Assembly (NCBI GenBank): GCA_947447525.1
Contig: CANFJL010000006.1
Coordinates: forward strand, 62,001-126,000
Length of the DNA: 64,000 nt
Source: Flavobacteriales bacterium
Lineage (GTDB): Bacteria; Bacteroidota; Bacteroidia; Flavobacteriales_D; Crocinitomicaceae
Direction of reading: 5' to 3'
Shown one piece after another: positions 16,222 through 24,342 of this stretch; the first letter of the stretch is position 1, and each line of letters starts with the position of its first letter. The position numbers were made by a program, and so were the translations under genes. A model generated the notes under the pieces. It saw only the letters and a program-made list of their open reading frames with translations. It was not told the origin of the DNA and did not search any database.

Positions 16222-16739
16222 TCTTGAGGAGTATCGCTTAGTTTTCCTAATTGAGAAAGTACACTTTTTATTTCATTGGCTTTCTTAGTGCCTAATAAAA
16301 AACGTTTATTGCTGGTGTAAATCATTTGTAATCCTTCGTTTCCTGAAACATTGTAGGCTTTTCCACTTCGTAAGAATCCATTTCTAATGCCCCATCCACC
16401 GTATTCCATGATAGGATTATATTTCCGAATATAGGCGTGTGATATTTCTTCCCAAGAAATCTTTTTTAGCTTTATTTGAAAAGGAAAAAATCGATAATAA
16501 ATCCCATCAGACTTGATGACAGTCTCCAATCGCATGAGGTAAAAAAGTACCGTAGTGAATATTAAAATTGCAGCTGAAAAAACAGTTTCTCCAAGATCAG
16601 TTCTCGCTATTCCATGAACACTTTGAGTAAAATAGGGAGTGAAAATCGTAACAAAATGAATTAGATCAATGGTAATCAGCAAAATCCACAGCCAAATTTG
16701 TCTGAAGGATTGTTTCTCTAAAAATAGTTGATCTTCCAA
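16218..16739 (-). CDS. Small membrane protein, DUF6141-like
   Basis: 173 residues. The start is probably TTG at 16739 (MEDQLF). Two transmembrane segments (about residues 13-35 and 50-68) are followed by a cytoplasmic PH-like domain with YYRFFPFQIKLKKISWEEI and the conserved YGGWGIR (about 112-118). This arrangement resembles DUF6141 proteins, whose function is unknown. It converges with fabF, overlapping its end by 4 nt, and lies just downstream of the M13 peptidase gene on the same strand. Confidence 0.7.
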   Translation of the reverse strand: MEDQLFLEKQSFRQIWLWILLITIDLIHFVTIFTPYFTQSVHGIARTDLGETVFSAAILIFTTVLFYLMRLETVIKSDGIYYRFFPFQIKLKKISWEEISHAYIRKYNPIMEYGGWGIRNGFLRSGKAYNVSGNEGLQMIYTSNKRFLLGTKKANEIKSVLSQLGKLSDTPQD

Positions 16740-16753
16740 TTTTTATTGTAAAT

Positions 16754-18784
16754 CTACCAAATTTTAGAAACCTTATCCGCTGCATTGCGCATTGGTTTAC
16801 CTTCTTCAATTTTAAATGCTTCAAAAAATTCAGGGCAATTTTTTAAGGGTCCATTTACCCTGTACATTCCTGGTGAATGAGAATCGTTTGCAATTCTGTT
16901 CTTCATTTCCTCTGGGGTGTACATAACTTTCCACAATTGCGCATAGGCAATAAAGAATCTTTGTGATGGGGTAAATCCTTCTCTAACCTCATTTGCTTTA
17001 AATTCTTTGGTCATTTTATAAGCATAATAAGCCATGGTTAATCCACCTAAATCTGCAATGTTTTCACCCATTGTTAATTCTGGGTTGACACAATGTCCTT
17101 CTATTGGACAAAAAGTAGAAAAGGTCTGTCCTAAAGTAGCCGTCTTCGTTTCAAATGATTTCCTGTCTTCTTCTGTCCACCAATTGGTGAAAGTTCCATC
17201 GGCTGCAAATTTGGAACCCATATCATCAAATCCATGCGTGAATTCATGACCAATTACCATTCCTATGCGACCATAATTGACAGCGTCTTCTGCTTTATCG
17301 TCAAAAAATGGAGCTTGCATTATTCCTGCTGGGAAAGCAATTTCATTTAATAATGGATGATAATAAGCATTGATCATGTGTGCCGGCATACCCCATTTTT
17401 CTTTATCTACGGGTTTGCCAAGTTCTTTCAAATTTTTCTGAACCGAGAATCTGTTGATTTCTTTCACATTCTCCAAATAATTGTTTGCTGTGAAATTTAA
17501 ACTGGAATAATCTTCCCATTTAGAAGGAAATCCTAATTTTCGTCCGATTGAATTTAATTTCTTCAATGCTTCCTTTTTAGTGTTAGCAGACATCCAATCT
17601 AAACCATTGATGCGACTCCTAAAAACAATAAGTAAATTGTCCACCATCGTGTTTACGCGTTCTTGAGCTGCTGCTGAATAGTATTTTTCAACAAATGCTT
17701 TCCCTAATAATTCTCCAAATTCTTGATTGGTAATTTCATCGATTACTCCTTCATTCAAAGGTTTCATTGATTTTTTTCCTGATAATACTTTACCGTAAAA
17801 ATCAAAATTTAAAGCAACGAACGTTTCATTTAAATGTCCAGCATAATGATTAATCACATTCCATTTCAAGTAATCTTTCCAAACACTCAACGATTCTTGT
17901 TCAATTAGTAAGGCAACATTTTCAATAAAAGCAGGATTTCCAACGATAATACTGTCTGGATTAGCGCACCCAATGGAACTTAGATATAAACGAAAATCAA
18001 AAGTGCCAAACAATGCAGCCGTTTCTTTGAAGGATTTCTTGTTGTAAGTCTTTTCAGGAATACGCATTTCTGCCGGAGCCATCATGCTTGAGGCTAATTT
18101 TTTCTCAAATTGAACAACATTTTCTGCAGCTTGTTTTGAGTTTTCAGGACTTTCTCCCGATAATACAAAGCATTTGGTGATATGATCTTGGTATTTCTGT
18201 AGAATTTCTTTTTTGTTTTCACTACTATAGTATTCTTTGTTTGGCAGCCCAATGCCTCCTTGACTTAAATACGCTGCGTTGATTTCCACTTGCTTCATAT
18301 CTTGACCGATTCCAAAGCTGAAAAGGGAACCAATAGCATCTCTGTGATGTTGTGAAATAATACCAACAATGAAATCCTTTCTATTGATTTGATCAATACT
18401 TCCAAGATCCTTTTTTAAGGCCGTTGCGTATTGATTGTTTCGTACTTCCATATTCATATAAGAAGCATAATAGGCTCCAAGCAGTTGATTCTGAGAACCT
18501 TTTTCAGATACTGATTTACTTGCCTCTTCGAGAATTTGTGTCAATTTCTTATTGTTGGATTGCTCTAATTCATTAAAACTTCCCCATCTTGATTCTGTCG
18601 GTGGAATGGTCGTCTTTGCGATCCAAGTACCGTTGGAAAATTGAAAGAAATCATCTTTAGGATCTGTTGCCTTATCCAAGTAATTTAAATCAATGGTTGA
18701 GAATGAGTTTTTTTCGACTGGTTTTTTTAAACCGCAAGCACTTATTAAACTAAGCGTTAAAAAACTGTAAATTAATTTCTTCAT
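16754..18784 (-). CDS. M13 family metallopeptidase (neprilysin/PepO-like), lipoprotein
   Basis: 676 residues from ATG at 18784. The signal ends in a lipobox (ISAC, Cys17), so the enzyme is probably anchored in the outer or inner membrane facing the periplasm. The zinc site HEFTH is at about residue 511, and the downstream ENIADLGG (about 574) provides the third ligand and the Asp. The C-terminus ends in the family-typical SKIW. M13 enzymes cleave oligopeptides. It overlaps the upstream acetyltransferase gene by 4 nt, forming an operon. Confidence 0.95.
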   Translation of the reverse strand: MKKLIYSFLTLSLISACGLKKPVEKNSFSTIDLNYLDKATDPKDDFFQFSNGTWIAKTTIPPTESRWGSFNELEQSNNKKLTQILEEASKSVSEKGSQNQLLGAYYASYMNMEVRNNQYATALKKDLGSIDQINRKDFIVGIISQHHRDAIGSLFSFGIGQDMKQVEINAAYLSQGGIGLPNKEYYSSENKKEILQKYQDHITKCFVLSGESPENSKQAAENVVQFEKKLASSMMAPAEMRIPEKTYNKKSFKETAALFGTFDFRLYLSSIGCANPDSIIVGNPAFIENVALLIEQESLSVWKDYLKWNVINHYAGHLNETFVALNFDFYGKVLSGKKSMKPLNEGVIDEITNQEFGELLGKAFVEKYYSAAAQERVNTMVDNLLIVFRSRINGLDWMSANTKKEALKKLNSIGRKLGFPSKWEDYSSLNFTANNYLENVKEINRFSVQKNLKELGKPVDKEKWGMPAHMINAYYHPLLNEIAFPAGIMQAPFFDDKAEDAVNYGRIGMVIGHEFTHGFDDMGSKFAADGTFTNWWTEEDRKSFETKTATLGQTFSTFCPIEGHCVNPELTMGENIADLGGLTMAYYAYKMTKEFKANEVREGFTPSQRFFIAYAQLWKVMYTPEEMKNRIANDSHSPGMYRVNGPLKNCPEFFEAFKIEEGKPMRNAADKVSKIW

Positions 18785-19248
18785 TGTTCTGAAAATTGTG
18801 GGGTAAATAACATTTGTACATGTGGGATATCATCCTCTAGATATTCTTTTCCTGTGGAGAAAAATAAATGGGCATTATAATATTTCTCTAAGTGTTTTTG
18901 AGCCGAAATACGAACAGGGACAATACCGAATTCTGCTTTAATAAATTTCATGCATTCTTTCATAAGAATATGTCCGTCGCCTTTGCCTCTAAAATTTTCA
19001 TCTACTACAACGCGACCAATAGAAACTTCAGGGTAGGAGAGCCCCGGAGGTAAAATTCTTGCAGTAGCAACAACTATTCCCATACCATCACGGCAAATTA
19101 CATGGTAACATTTTTTATCTTTTCCGTCTAAATCTAGGTAACTACAGTTTTGTTCGACTACAAAGGTTTTTAATCGAAGTTCAATGATATCGTGAAATTC
19201 ATTAGTAGATAATTCACTAAAAAATTTAAATTGAAAATTGACTAACAT
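18781..19248 (-). CDS. elaA: ElaA-type GNAT N-acetyltransferase
   Basis: 155 residues from ATG at 19248; an upstream in-frame codon at 19269 would add MVQKNKS. The N-terminus FKFFSELSTNEFHDIIELRL and FVVEQNCSYLDLDGKD match the ElaA subfamily. The acetyl-CoA site is IGRVVVDENFRGKGDGHILM (about residues 87-106). ElaA proteins are cytoplasmic acetyltransferases of uncertain substrate. The gene is translationally coupled to the M13 peptidase and is divergent from the radical SAM gene. Confidence 0.88.
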   Translation of the reverse strand: MLVNFQFKFFSELSTNEFHDIIELRLKTFVVEQNCSYLDLDGKDKKCYHVICRDGMGIVVATARILPPGLSYPEVSIGRVVVDENFRGKGDGHILMKECMKFIKAEFGIVPVRISAQKHLEKYYNAHLFFSTGKEYLEDDIPHVQMLFTPQFSEQ

Positions 19249-19317
19249 GCTTTTATTTTTCTGCACCAAATGTACAAATGATTTCGAGAATTTAAGCTAC
19301 TTAAATCTTAAAAAGCC

Positions 19318-19325
19318 TATTTTTG
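19318..19325 (+). promoter_or_regulatory. -7 element placed 3 nt before the start codon
   Basis: TATTTTTG matches TAnnTTTG. The ATG at 19329 follows after TCT, so transcription would begin at or next to the A of the start codon, implying a leaderless mRNA. Position is seen; leaderless initiation is inferred. Confidence 0.45.
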
Positions 19326-19328
19326 TCT

Positions 19329-20348
19329 ATGGCCAAATGGAAGGACAGTATTAATTTATGGAATCATTTATCGATTAAGCGCACACTGAATTTAGTGCAT
19401 TTGTATCTGGGGTATTCTTGGTCTCGTTGGACAAAAATTCCAATCAATGCTGCCTATCCATTTTCTCTAAGTATTGAACCTACTACTGCTTGTAATTTGG
19501 GCTGTCCTGAATGTCCAAGTGGATTGAAGCAATTTACTAGACCAACAGGTAAAATTGATTTGTCAGTCCATCAAAAGATTTTAAATGATGTTAAAGGTTC
19601 TGTTTTTTATATCAACTACTATTTTCAAGGGGAACCTTTTTTGCATCCTCAATTTTTAGATTTGATTGCTCAGGCTAAAAATGAAAATATTTATACCGCT
19701 ACCTCTACCAATGCGCATTTTATCGATGCAACAATGGCCTTAAAAATCATAGATTCCGGTTTAGATCGTTTGATAATTTCGATAGATGGCTTAACACAAG
19801 AAACCTATGAGCAATATAGGGTACATGGTAAGTTAAATAAGGTGCTAAGCGCTACAAAACACTTAATTGACGCTAAAAAAGAAAGAAAATCAAGTACGCC
19901 TTTTTTGATTTTTCAGTTTCTAGCAGTGCGTGCAAATGAACATGAAATCCCCGGGGTTTTTGAATTAGGAAAATCTTTTGGTATTGACGAAGTGCGCATT
20001 AAAACAGCACAGCTTTATGATTTTGAAAATGGAAATCCTTTGCTTCCTACGAATGAGAAATATGCTAGGTATCAACTTAAAAAAGACGGCACTTATAGAT
20101 TAAAAGGCAATCAAATTAATGCTTGCTGGCGCATGTGGTCAGGTAGTGTGCTGACTTGGGATGCCAAAGTAGTTCCCTGCTGTTTTGATAAAGATGCAAC
20201 GCATGTACTAGGTGATGCTTCAACAACTGACTTCAAATCAATTTGGCGAGGTGCGTCCTATAAGAATTTCCGAAAAGCACTTTTAACGGATAGACAAAAT
20301 ATCGATATCTGTAAAAATTGTTCTGAAGGCACAAAAGTTTGGAGCTAA
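19329..20348 (+). CDS. Radical SAM/SPASM domain protein
   Basis: 339 residues from ATG at 19329. The CxxxCxxC cluster that binds the SAM-cleaving 4Fe-4S centre is CNLGCPEC (Cys55, 59, 62). The C-terminal SPASM-like region has cysteines in NACWRMWSG, VPCCFDKD and ICKNCSEG for auxiliary clusters. Proteins of this layout modify peptides or small molecules. No precursor peptide or partner is visible next to it; the gene is alone between divergent and convergent neighbours. Substrate unknown. Confidence 0.92.
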   Translation: MAKWKDSINLWNHLSIKRTLNLVHLYLGYSWSRWTKIPINAAYPFSLSIEPTTACNLGCPECPSGLKQFTRPTGKIDLSVHQKILNDVKGSVFYINYYFQGEPFLHPQFLDLIAQAKNENIYTATSTNAHFIDATMALKIIDSGLDRLIISIDGLTQETYEQYRVHGKLNKVLSATKHLIDAKKERKSSTPFLIFQFLAVRANEHEIPGVFELGKSFGIDEVRIKTAQLYDFENGNPLLPTNEKYARYQLKKDGTYRLKGNQINACWRMWSGSVLTWDAKVVPCCFDKDATHVLGDASTTDFKSIWRGASYKNFRKALLTDRQNIDICKNCSEGTKVWS

Positions 20349-20440
20349 AAAAAACCACGATTAGTGGCTCTTTCTGTAAAATTGTATTATTGTCTTGATC
20401 GGAATTTGCTAATTGTTACCAAAAAGGGTTTAGAAATCAT

Positions 20441-20466
20441 TAGAGCTGGATTTAAATCCAGCTCTA
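20441..20466. terminator. Perfect 26-bp palindrome between convergent genes
   Basis: TAGAGCTGGATTT followed by its exact reverse complement. It sits between the radical SAM stop (20348) and the T9SS protein stop (20523), a place where a bidirectional terminator is expected. The flanking T/A run is weak, so a protein-binding site is an alternative. Confidence 0.5.
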
Positions 20467-20522
20467 AAATTCCGCGAAAAATCATGACAAAAAGATATTG
20501 TGTTCAGAACGCGATCCGCTAA

Positions 20523-21782
20523 TTACAATTTCACGAAATGTTGTACCGAAGTATTATTAACTTGAATAGAGTAGGTGCCTTTTGCTAAAAAGGATACATT
20601 GATCTCCATTTCAGTTGATTGTACCATCAAGCGTCCTGAAGCATCTTTGATTTCAACTTGCTCTATAGGCATGTTGCTGTTGATCGTAATTATTTCACTT
20701 GAAGGATTTGGAAATACACCGAAAGTAAAGGATTGCTCTTGAATTGAATTGCTTGGTCGGACATCAAATACAATAGAACCTGGTGATGTTCCACATAAAA
20801 AACTGTTGCTCTCATTGTTTCCAGCATCGTAAATAAATACTTTCCCATAACTAAAAAAATCTGTTTCACTTGCATAAAGATGACCACTTATTGGCTCTTC
20901 TGCTAATTCGTAAAAGTTTCGGTTAAATCCTACTATTGGTCCCACATTGGTCATGCCATTGACATCAAATTCCTGTAGAACATTATCCATAGAGATTTGA
21001 TACACTAAGTTGTTTCCTTTCAAAGCTGAAGTTCCGCAGCCAGTAGATGCAAAAGCAATATTGCTAGTGGTTGCAGTAGAATTTCCTAAGGTTATTTTTG
21101 AAACAGATGCTCCAGACCAATCTTTATTGTTTACAGTATAAAGTGCTCCATTGGAAAGTAATAAGTTATCAGGATTTTTTCCATCAGGACCCAGGTCGAT
21201 TTCATTTCCGTAAGTGAGGGTGTTCAAGTCAAGTAAACCAACCAATCCTTTTTCATTTCCCCATTCATAACCATTGTTTACTGCGATATAAGCAGTTGTT
21301 CCCTCAATAACGATATTTTGAGTAGCCCATTTTGGACCATTTAAAGTATCAATTGACGCAATAAATTGTAAGGTATTTGAATTGAAAACTTGAAGGTAAG
21401 AATCATAAGTAGTAAGATATTCACCTCTTGTAGCAAGAATCATATTTTGATAAATACCTAAATTACGAACACCAGGACAAACTACAGATGCAATTTCTTG
21501 GTGGGTATTTAAATCTATCTTGAAGATTTTAGTGTCTGCTGCAACATAGTAATAATTACCATCAATGATTAAATCTGAAGCAAAGCGCATGCCTGGAAGC
21601 GTATTTACCGTGGTGTATGTTTGTGTGATTGGATTATAAGATCCAATGGTAACAGGTTCTATTTGAACATTATTGGTGTAATCGTAATTCCCTTCATTTA
21701 GAATTAATACTTGATGAAGTGTATTTTGAGCTTGAGTAAACAAGCTTAGACCTAATCCTAAAATAAAAAATACTTTTTTCAT
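20523..21782 (-). CDS. Secreted beta-propeller protein with T9SS type A tail, putative cobalamin binder
   Basis: 419 residues from ATG at 21782. A signal peptide (1-18) precedes a domain of roughly 320 residues built of repeated strands (ILNEGNYDYTNNVQIEPVTI, FKIDLNTHQEIASV, GLLDLNTLTYGNEIDLG), as in YncE/DUF5074 propellers. The last about 75 residues are a type A sorting domain (FGVFPNPSSEIITINSN to QHFVKL), so it is exported by the type IX system and probably anchored on the surface. A cobalamin riboswitch lies directly upstream on the same strand, so the protein is probably made when B12 is scarce. BtuG of Bacteroides is a surface propeller that captures B12; this may be a T9SS-delivered counterpart. 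Binding is inferred. Confidence 0.85.
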   Translation of the reverse strand: MKKVFFILGLGLSLFTQAQNTLHQVLILNEGNYDYTNNVQIEPVTIGSYNPITQTYTTVNTLPGMRFASDLIIDGNYYYVAADTKIFKIDLNTHQEIASVVCPGVRNLGIYQNMILATRGEYLTTYDSYLQVFNSNTLQFIASIDTLNGPKWATQNIVIEGTTAYIAVNNGYEWGNEKGLVGLLDLNTLTYGNEIDLGPDGKNPDNLLLSNGALYTVNNKDWSGASVSKITLGNSTATTSNIAFASTGCGTSALKGNNLVYQISMDNVLQEFDVNGMTNVGPIVGFNRNFYELAEEPISGHLYASETDFFSYGKVFIYDAGNNESNSFLCGTSPGSIVFDVRPSNSIQEQSFTFGVFPNPSSEIITINSNMPIEQVEIKDASGRLMVQSTEMEINVSFLAKGTYSIQVNNTSVQHFVKL

Positions 21783-21899
21783 ATGTTTTGTTTATTATTA
21801 TTTACAAATAAAATTGAAAGAAGATTTAGAAATAGGGCAAGGAAGAATACAGAAGTATTCTTACCGAGTCCAACTTTAATCTGAAGTCTTCTCTCCATT

Positions 21900-22066
21900 C
21901 TTGGCAAGTCTTCTGGCTTACACTAAGTTCGAACCTCCTTCCCATATTTCCATACAGTGGACCTAGTTTCGTTTTTCAAGTGCTTACAGCTGCAGATACA
22001 GCTCCGGAATTGCACCGGATTCCTTATTAATCTCTTGTAAGGAGAACCTAAGAACAGTGCAAAATT
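21900..22066 (-). ncRNA. Cobalamin riboswitch
   Basis: Read on the minus strand, the segment shows the conserved core in order: GGAATCCGGTGCAATTCCGG, AGCTGTATCTGCAGCTGTAA, then CCACTGTATGG, GGGAAGGAGG and the 3' box AGCCAGAAGACTTGCC (21903-21918). This is the standard adenosylcobalamin/cobalamin aptamer layout. The coding start at 21782 lies about 120 nt downstream. A hairpin with arms AAGAATAC/GTATTCTT at about 21843-21862 lies in the expression platform and could sequester or terminate. Confidence 0.93.
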
Positions 22067-22131
22067 AACATTTATCTGGTTGATTTTAAGAAAATAAATA
22101 ATTAAAGTATTTTTACAATAAATATTCATGA

Positions 22132-22866
22132 ATGAAATCAGAACAATTTCAAATATTAATCTTTTTATTAATTTTCTTTTTCATATTTTCCATTGTATTG
22201 GTTGTTATGATAATTTCACAATGGAAAATCTATGAAAAGGCAGGAAAGCCAGGCTGGGCAGCTATTGTCCCTGTATACAATCAAATGGTTTTGGCAGAAA
22301 TTGGTGGCAAACCAGATGTATGGGGTTTATTAGCCTTAATTCCATATGTTGGAATTATATGGTCTGTTTGGTTGATTAACAGAATGGCTAAAAGTTTTGG
22401 AAAAGACGCTGGTTTTACTTTAGGTTTGATCTTCTTACCCCTCATTTTTTATCCAATATTGGCTTTTGGCGACTCAGAATATGTTGGACACCCTGATGTG
22501 GAAGACATCGAAGCTATAAATTCAAGCGACACTACAGTTACAACTGTATTAATTGATTTAAAAGAAGCAAAAAACGCTCAAATAATGGGAATAATATCTA
22601 TTATATTGGTTTTTTGCACTTGTTGTTATGGTGGACTAATTGCTGCGATTTTAGGATATTTAGCTATGAATAAAGGGAAAGAAGCTATTGCTGAATATGA
22701 AGCAAATCCTGGGATGTACACTTTAAAATCATTTAATCAGGCGAAGACGGGAAAAACTACAGGGCTCATTGGAATAATTGTAGGAATATTAGCTATCTTT
22801 TATATTGTTATTAGTTTATTGTATCGCTTTCTCTTAATCTCATATTTTAATAGTGGTTCTTTCTAA
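22132..22866 (+). CDS. Fused DUF5684 / CCC-motif membrane protein
   Basis: 244 residues from ATG. The N-terminal half (about 1-120) has a TM anchor, then KPGWAAIVPVYNQMVLAEIG, NRMAKSFGKD and GLIFLPLIFYPILAFG, as in DUF5684. The C-terminal half (about 135-244) is a CCC-motif membrane domain (VFCTCCYGGLIAAILGYLAM, then KGKEAIAEYEANPGMY). The neighbouring copy at 23060-23859 encodes the same two halves as separate genes. Loss of about 62 bp here joined them in frame. Function unknown; probably an inner-membrane protein. Confidence 0.88.
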   Translation: MKSEQFQILIFLLIFFFIFSIVLVVMIISQWKIYEKAGKPGWAAIVPVYNQMVLAEIGGKPDVWGLLALIPYVGIIWSVWLINRMAKSFGKDAGFTLGLIFLPLIFYPILAFGDSEYVGHPDVEDIEAINSSDTTVTTVLIDLKEAKNAQIMGIISIILVFCTCCYGGLIAAILGYLAMNKGKEAIAEYEANPGMYTLKSFNQAKTGKTTGLIGIIVGILAIFYIVISLLYRFLLISYFNSGSF

Positions 22867-22956
22867 TTGTTAAGTTTTTTATTTAAGGACTATTTTGGGT
22901 TTGATTGTCCCGGATGCGGGATTCTACGCTCCGGAATTGCAACGGATCCTTATTAA
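22867..22956 (+). pseudogene. Truncated DUF2752 gene at a duplication junction
   Basis: A 29-codon frame starting with TTG immediately after the preceding stop, as for the intact gene at 23860. It encodes FKDYFGFDCPGCGILRSG and then runs into sequence derived from the cobalamin riboswitch and stops. Only the first 22 or so residues match DUF2752, so the protein is broken. It marks the right endpoint of a tandem duplication. Confidence 0.8.
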
Positions 22957-23045
22957 TCTCTTGTTAGGAGAACCCAAGAACAATGAAAAATTAACATTTA
23001 TCTGATTGATATTAACAAAATAAATAATTAATGTATTTTTACGTG
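22930..23045 (-). other. Partial duplicate of cobalamin riboswitch 5' end and flank
   Basis: Near-identical to 22003-22118 (for example TTATTAATCTCTTGT and GAACCCAAGAACAATG against GAACCTAAGAACAGTG). It keeps only the first part of the aptamer as read on the minus strand and lacks the core and AGCCAG box, and the pairing GGATCC/GTTGC is altered. It has no gene to control on the minus strand, so it is a relic of the duplication. Confidence 0.8.
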
Positions 23046-23059
23046 AAAAAATTAAAATT

Positions 23060-23437
23060 ATGAAATCAGAAGACTCCCTAGCATTAATTTTATTCTTATC
23101 TCTATTTTTTATTGCTTTCATAATGGCTATCTTCCTTATAATTTGTCAATGGAAGATATTTGTAAAAGCAGGAAAGCCAGGTTGGGCAGCTATTGTCCCT
23201 GTATACAATCAAATGGTTTTGGCTGAAATTGGTGGAAAGCCAGATGTTTGGGGCTTATTGCCCTTAATCCCCTATATTGGTATTATCTGGTCCATTTGGT
23301 TGGTCAATAGAATGGCAAAAAGTTTTGGAAAAGATGTTGGTTTTACTTTAGGTTTGATTTTCTTACCCCTAATTTTTTATCCAATTTTAGCATTTGGTAA
23401 AACAGAATATGTTGGACACCCTGATGTGAAAAATTAA
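23060..23437 (+). CDS. DUF5684 family membrane protein
   Basis: 125 residues from ATG. A first TM (about residues 7-27) is followed by QWKIFVKAGKPGWAAIVPVY, KPDVWGLLPLIPYIGIIW, NRMAKSFGKD and a last TM ending AFGKTEYVGHPDVKN. The sequence is very close to residues 1-121 of the 22132 protein. The family is a small multi-pass membrane protein of unknown role found in many bacteria. It is followed after 50 bp by the CCC-motif gene, the unfused arrangement. Confidence 0.85.
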   Translation: MKSEDSLALILFLSLFFIAFIMAIFLIICQWKIFVKAGKPGWAAIVPVYNQMVLAEIGGKPDVWGLLPLIPYIGIIWSIWLVNRMAKSFGKDVGFTLGLIFLPLIFYPILAFGKTEYVGHPDVKN

Positions 23438-23487
23438 TTTTTACTATTAATTAATATTTATTTATCAAAAACTAAAAGTTTCTACAC

Positions 23488-23859
23488 ATGGAAAACATCG
23501 AAAGCACAAACACAAATGAAGGTTCAGTATCAAATGTTTTAATAGATTTAAAAGAGGCACAAACCGCTCAAATAATGGGGATAATTTCTCTTGTTTTAGT
23601 TTTTTGCACCTGTTGTTATGGAGGTTTAATAGGTGCGATTTTGGGATATTTAGCTATGAAAAAAGGTAAAGAAGCTATTGCTGAATATGAAGCAAATCCA
23701 GGCATGTACACTGAAAAATCATTTAATCAGGCGAAGACTGGAAAAACTACAGGTCTTATTGGTGTAATAGTTGGTATTTTAGCACTCTTATATATCGTGT
23801 TTAGTTTGGTGTTCGGATTTGCTTCGGCAATCTCAGATATGGGTAGAGGAGCTTTCTAA
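23488..23859 (+). CDS. CCC-motif membrane protein
   Basis: 123 residues. A hydrophilic N-terminus with DLKEAQTAQIMG precedes a TM with VFCTCCYGGLIGAILGYLAM, then a loop KGKEAIAEYEANPGMYTEKS and a second TM (TTGLIGVIVGILALLYIVFS). This layout is typical of the Bacteroidota CCC-motif family, which also resembles DUF4190. The next gene (DUF2752) starts at the base after its stop codon, implying coupling. Role unknown. Confidence 0.87.
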   Translation: MENIESTNTNEGSVSNVLIDLKEAQTAQIMGIISLVLVFCTCCYGGLIGAILGYLAMKKGKEAIAEYEANPGMYTEKSFNQAKTGKTTGLIGVIVGILALLYIVFSLVFGFASAISDMGRGAF

Positions 23860-24147
23860 TTGTTAAATTGTTTATTTAAAGACTATTTTGGCTTTGATTG
23901 TCCCGGATGCGGGATTCAACGCTCCTGTATTGCTTTGTTAAATGGCGATTTAGAAAAGTCACTTATACTATGCCCATCACTTTTGCTTTACATAAGTTTA
24001 ATACTATTACTGGTCTTAAGCACTGTCTTTAAAATGAATATTTCTTATAAGATTTTTGTTACCATTGCAATTTCGGCTCTAGTGATTCAAATTGCTTATT
24101 ATGGATTAAGAATGACAAATATTATTCATGTGAATTGTTACTTTTAA
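23860..24147 (+). CDS. DUF2752 family membrane protein
   Basis: 95 residues, start TTG directly after the CCC-motif stop. The hallmark FGFDCPGCGIQRSCIALLNGD (written here in part: FDCPGCGIQRS) is at residues 12-22, followed by two TM segments. DUF2752 proteins have a conserved C-P-G-C-G-x-x-R motif of unknown purpose. A truncated paralogue lies at 22867-22956 and two further family members at 24626 and 25539, so this neighbourhood is enriched in the family. Confidence 0.88.
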   Translation: MLNCLFKDYFGFDCPGCGIQRSCIALLNGDLEKSLILCPSLLLYISLILLLVLSTVFKMNISYKIFVTIAISALVIQIAYYGLRMTNIIHVNCYF

Positions 24148-24307
24148 TAATGCAAGTGATTTTTATTTTGTGAAAATTCAAATATCTAATTAAGTATTTA
24201 TCATCTATTCAATAAACTGCATTAATTCAATCTTTTATTAATAAAAAAAAATAAATTTGACGACTTTACTTTTTTTTATTTTTAAGTTGCGTATTAAAAT
24301 ATTTTGT

Positions 24308-24315
24308 TATATTTG
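24308..24315 (+). promoter_or_regulatory. -33/-7 promoter for the TM2 gene
   Basis: TATATTTG at the -7 position, with TTG at 24287-24289 and an 18-bp spacer, 28 nt upstream of the ATG at 24343. Both elements match the Bacteroidota consensus. Confidence 0.6.
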
Positions 24316-24342
24316 AATTATAAACTTTAAAACTTTTTAAAA

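Noticed and set aside
20441-20466. Insertion-sequence end or attachment site
   Set aside because: The palindrome is isolated, has no partner copy or transposase, and sits exactly between convergent stops, which fits a terminator better.
22930-23045. Second functional cobalamin riboswitch
   Set aside because: Only the first part of the aptamer remains; the core and the AGCCAG box are missing, and no minus-strand gene follows.
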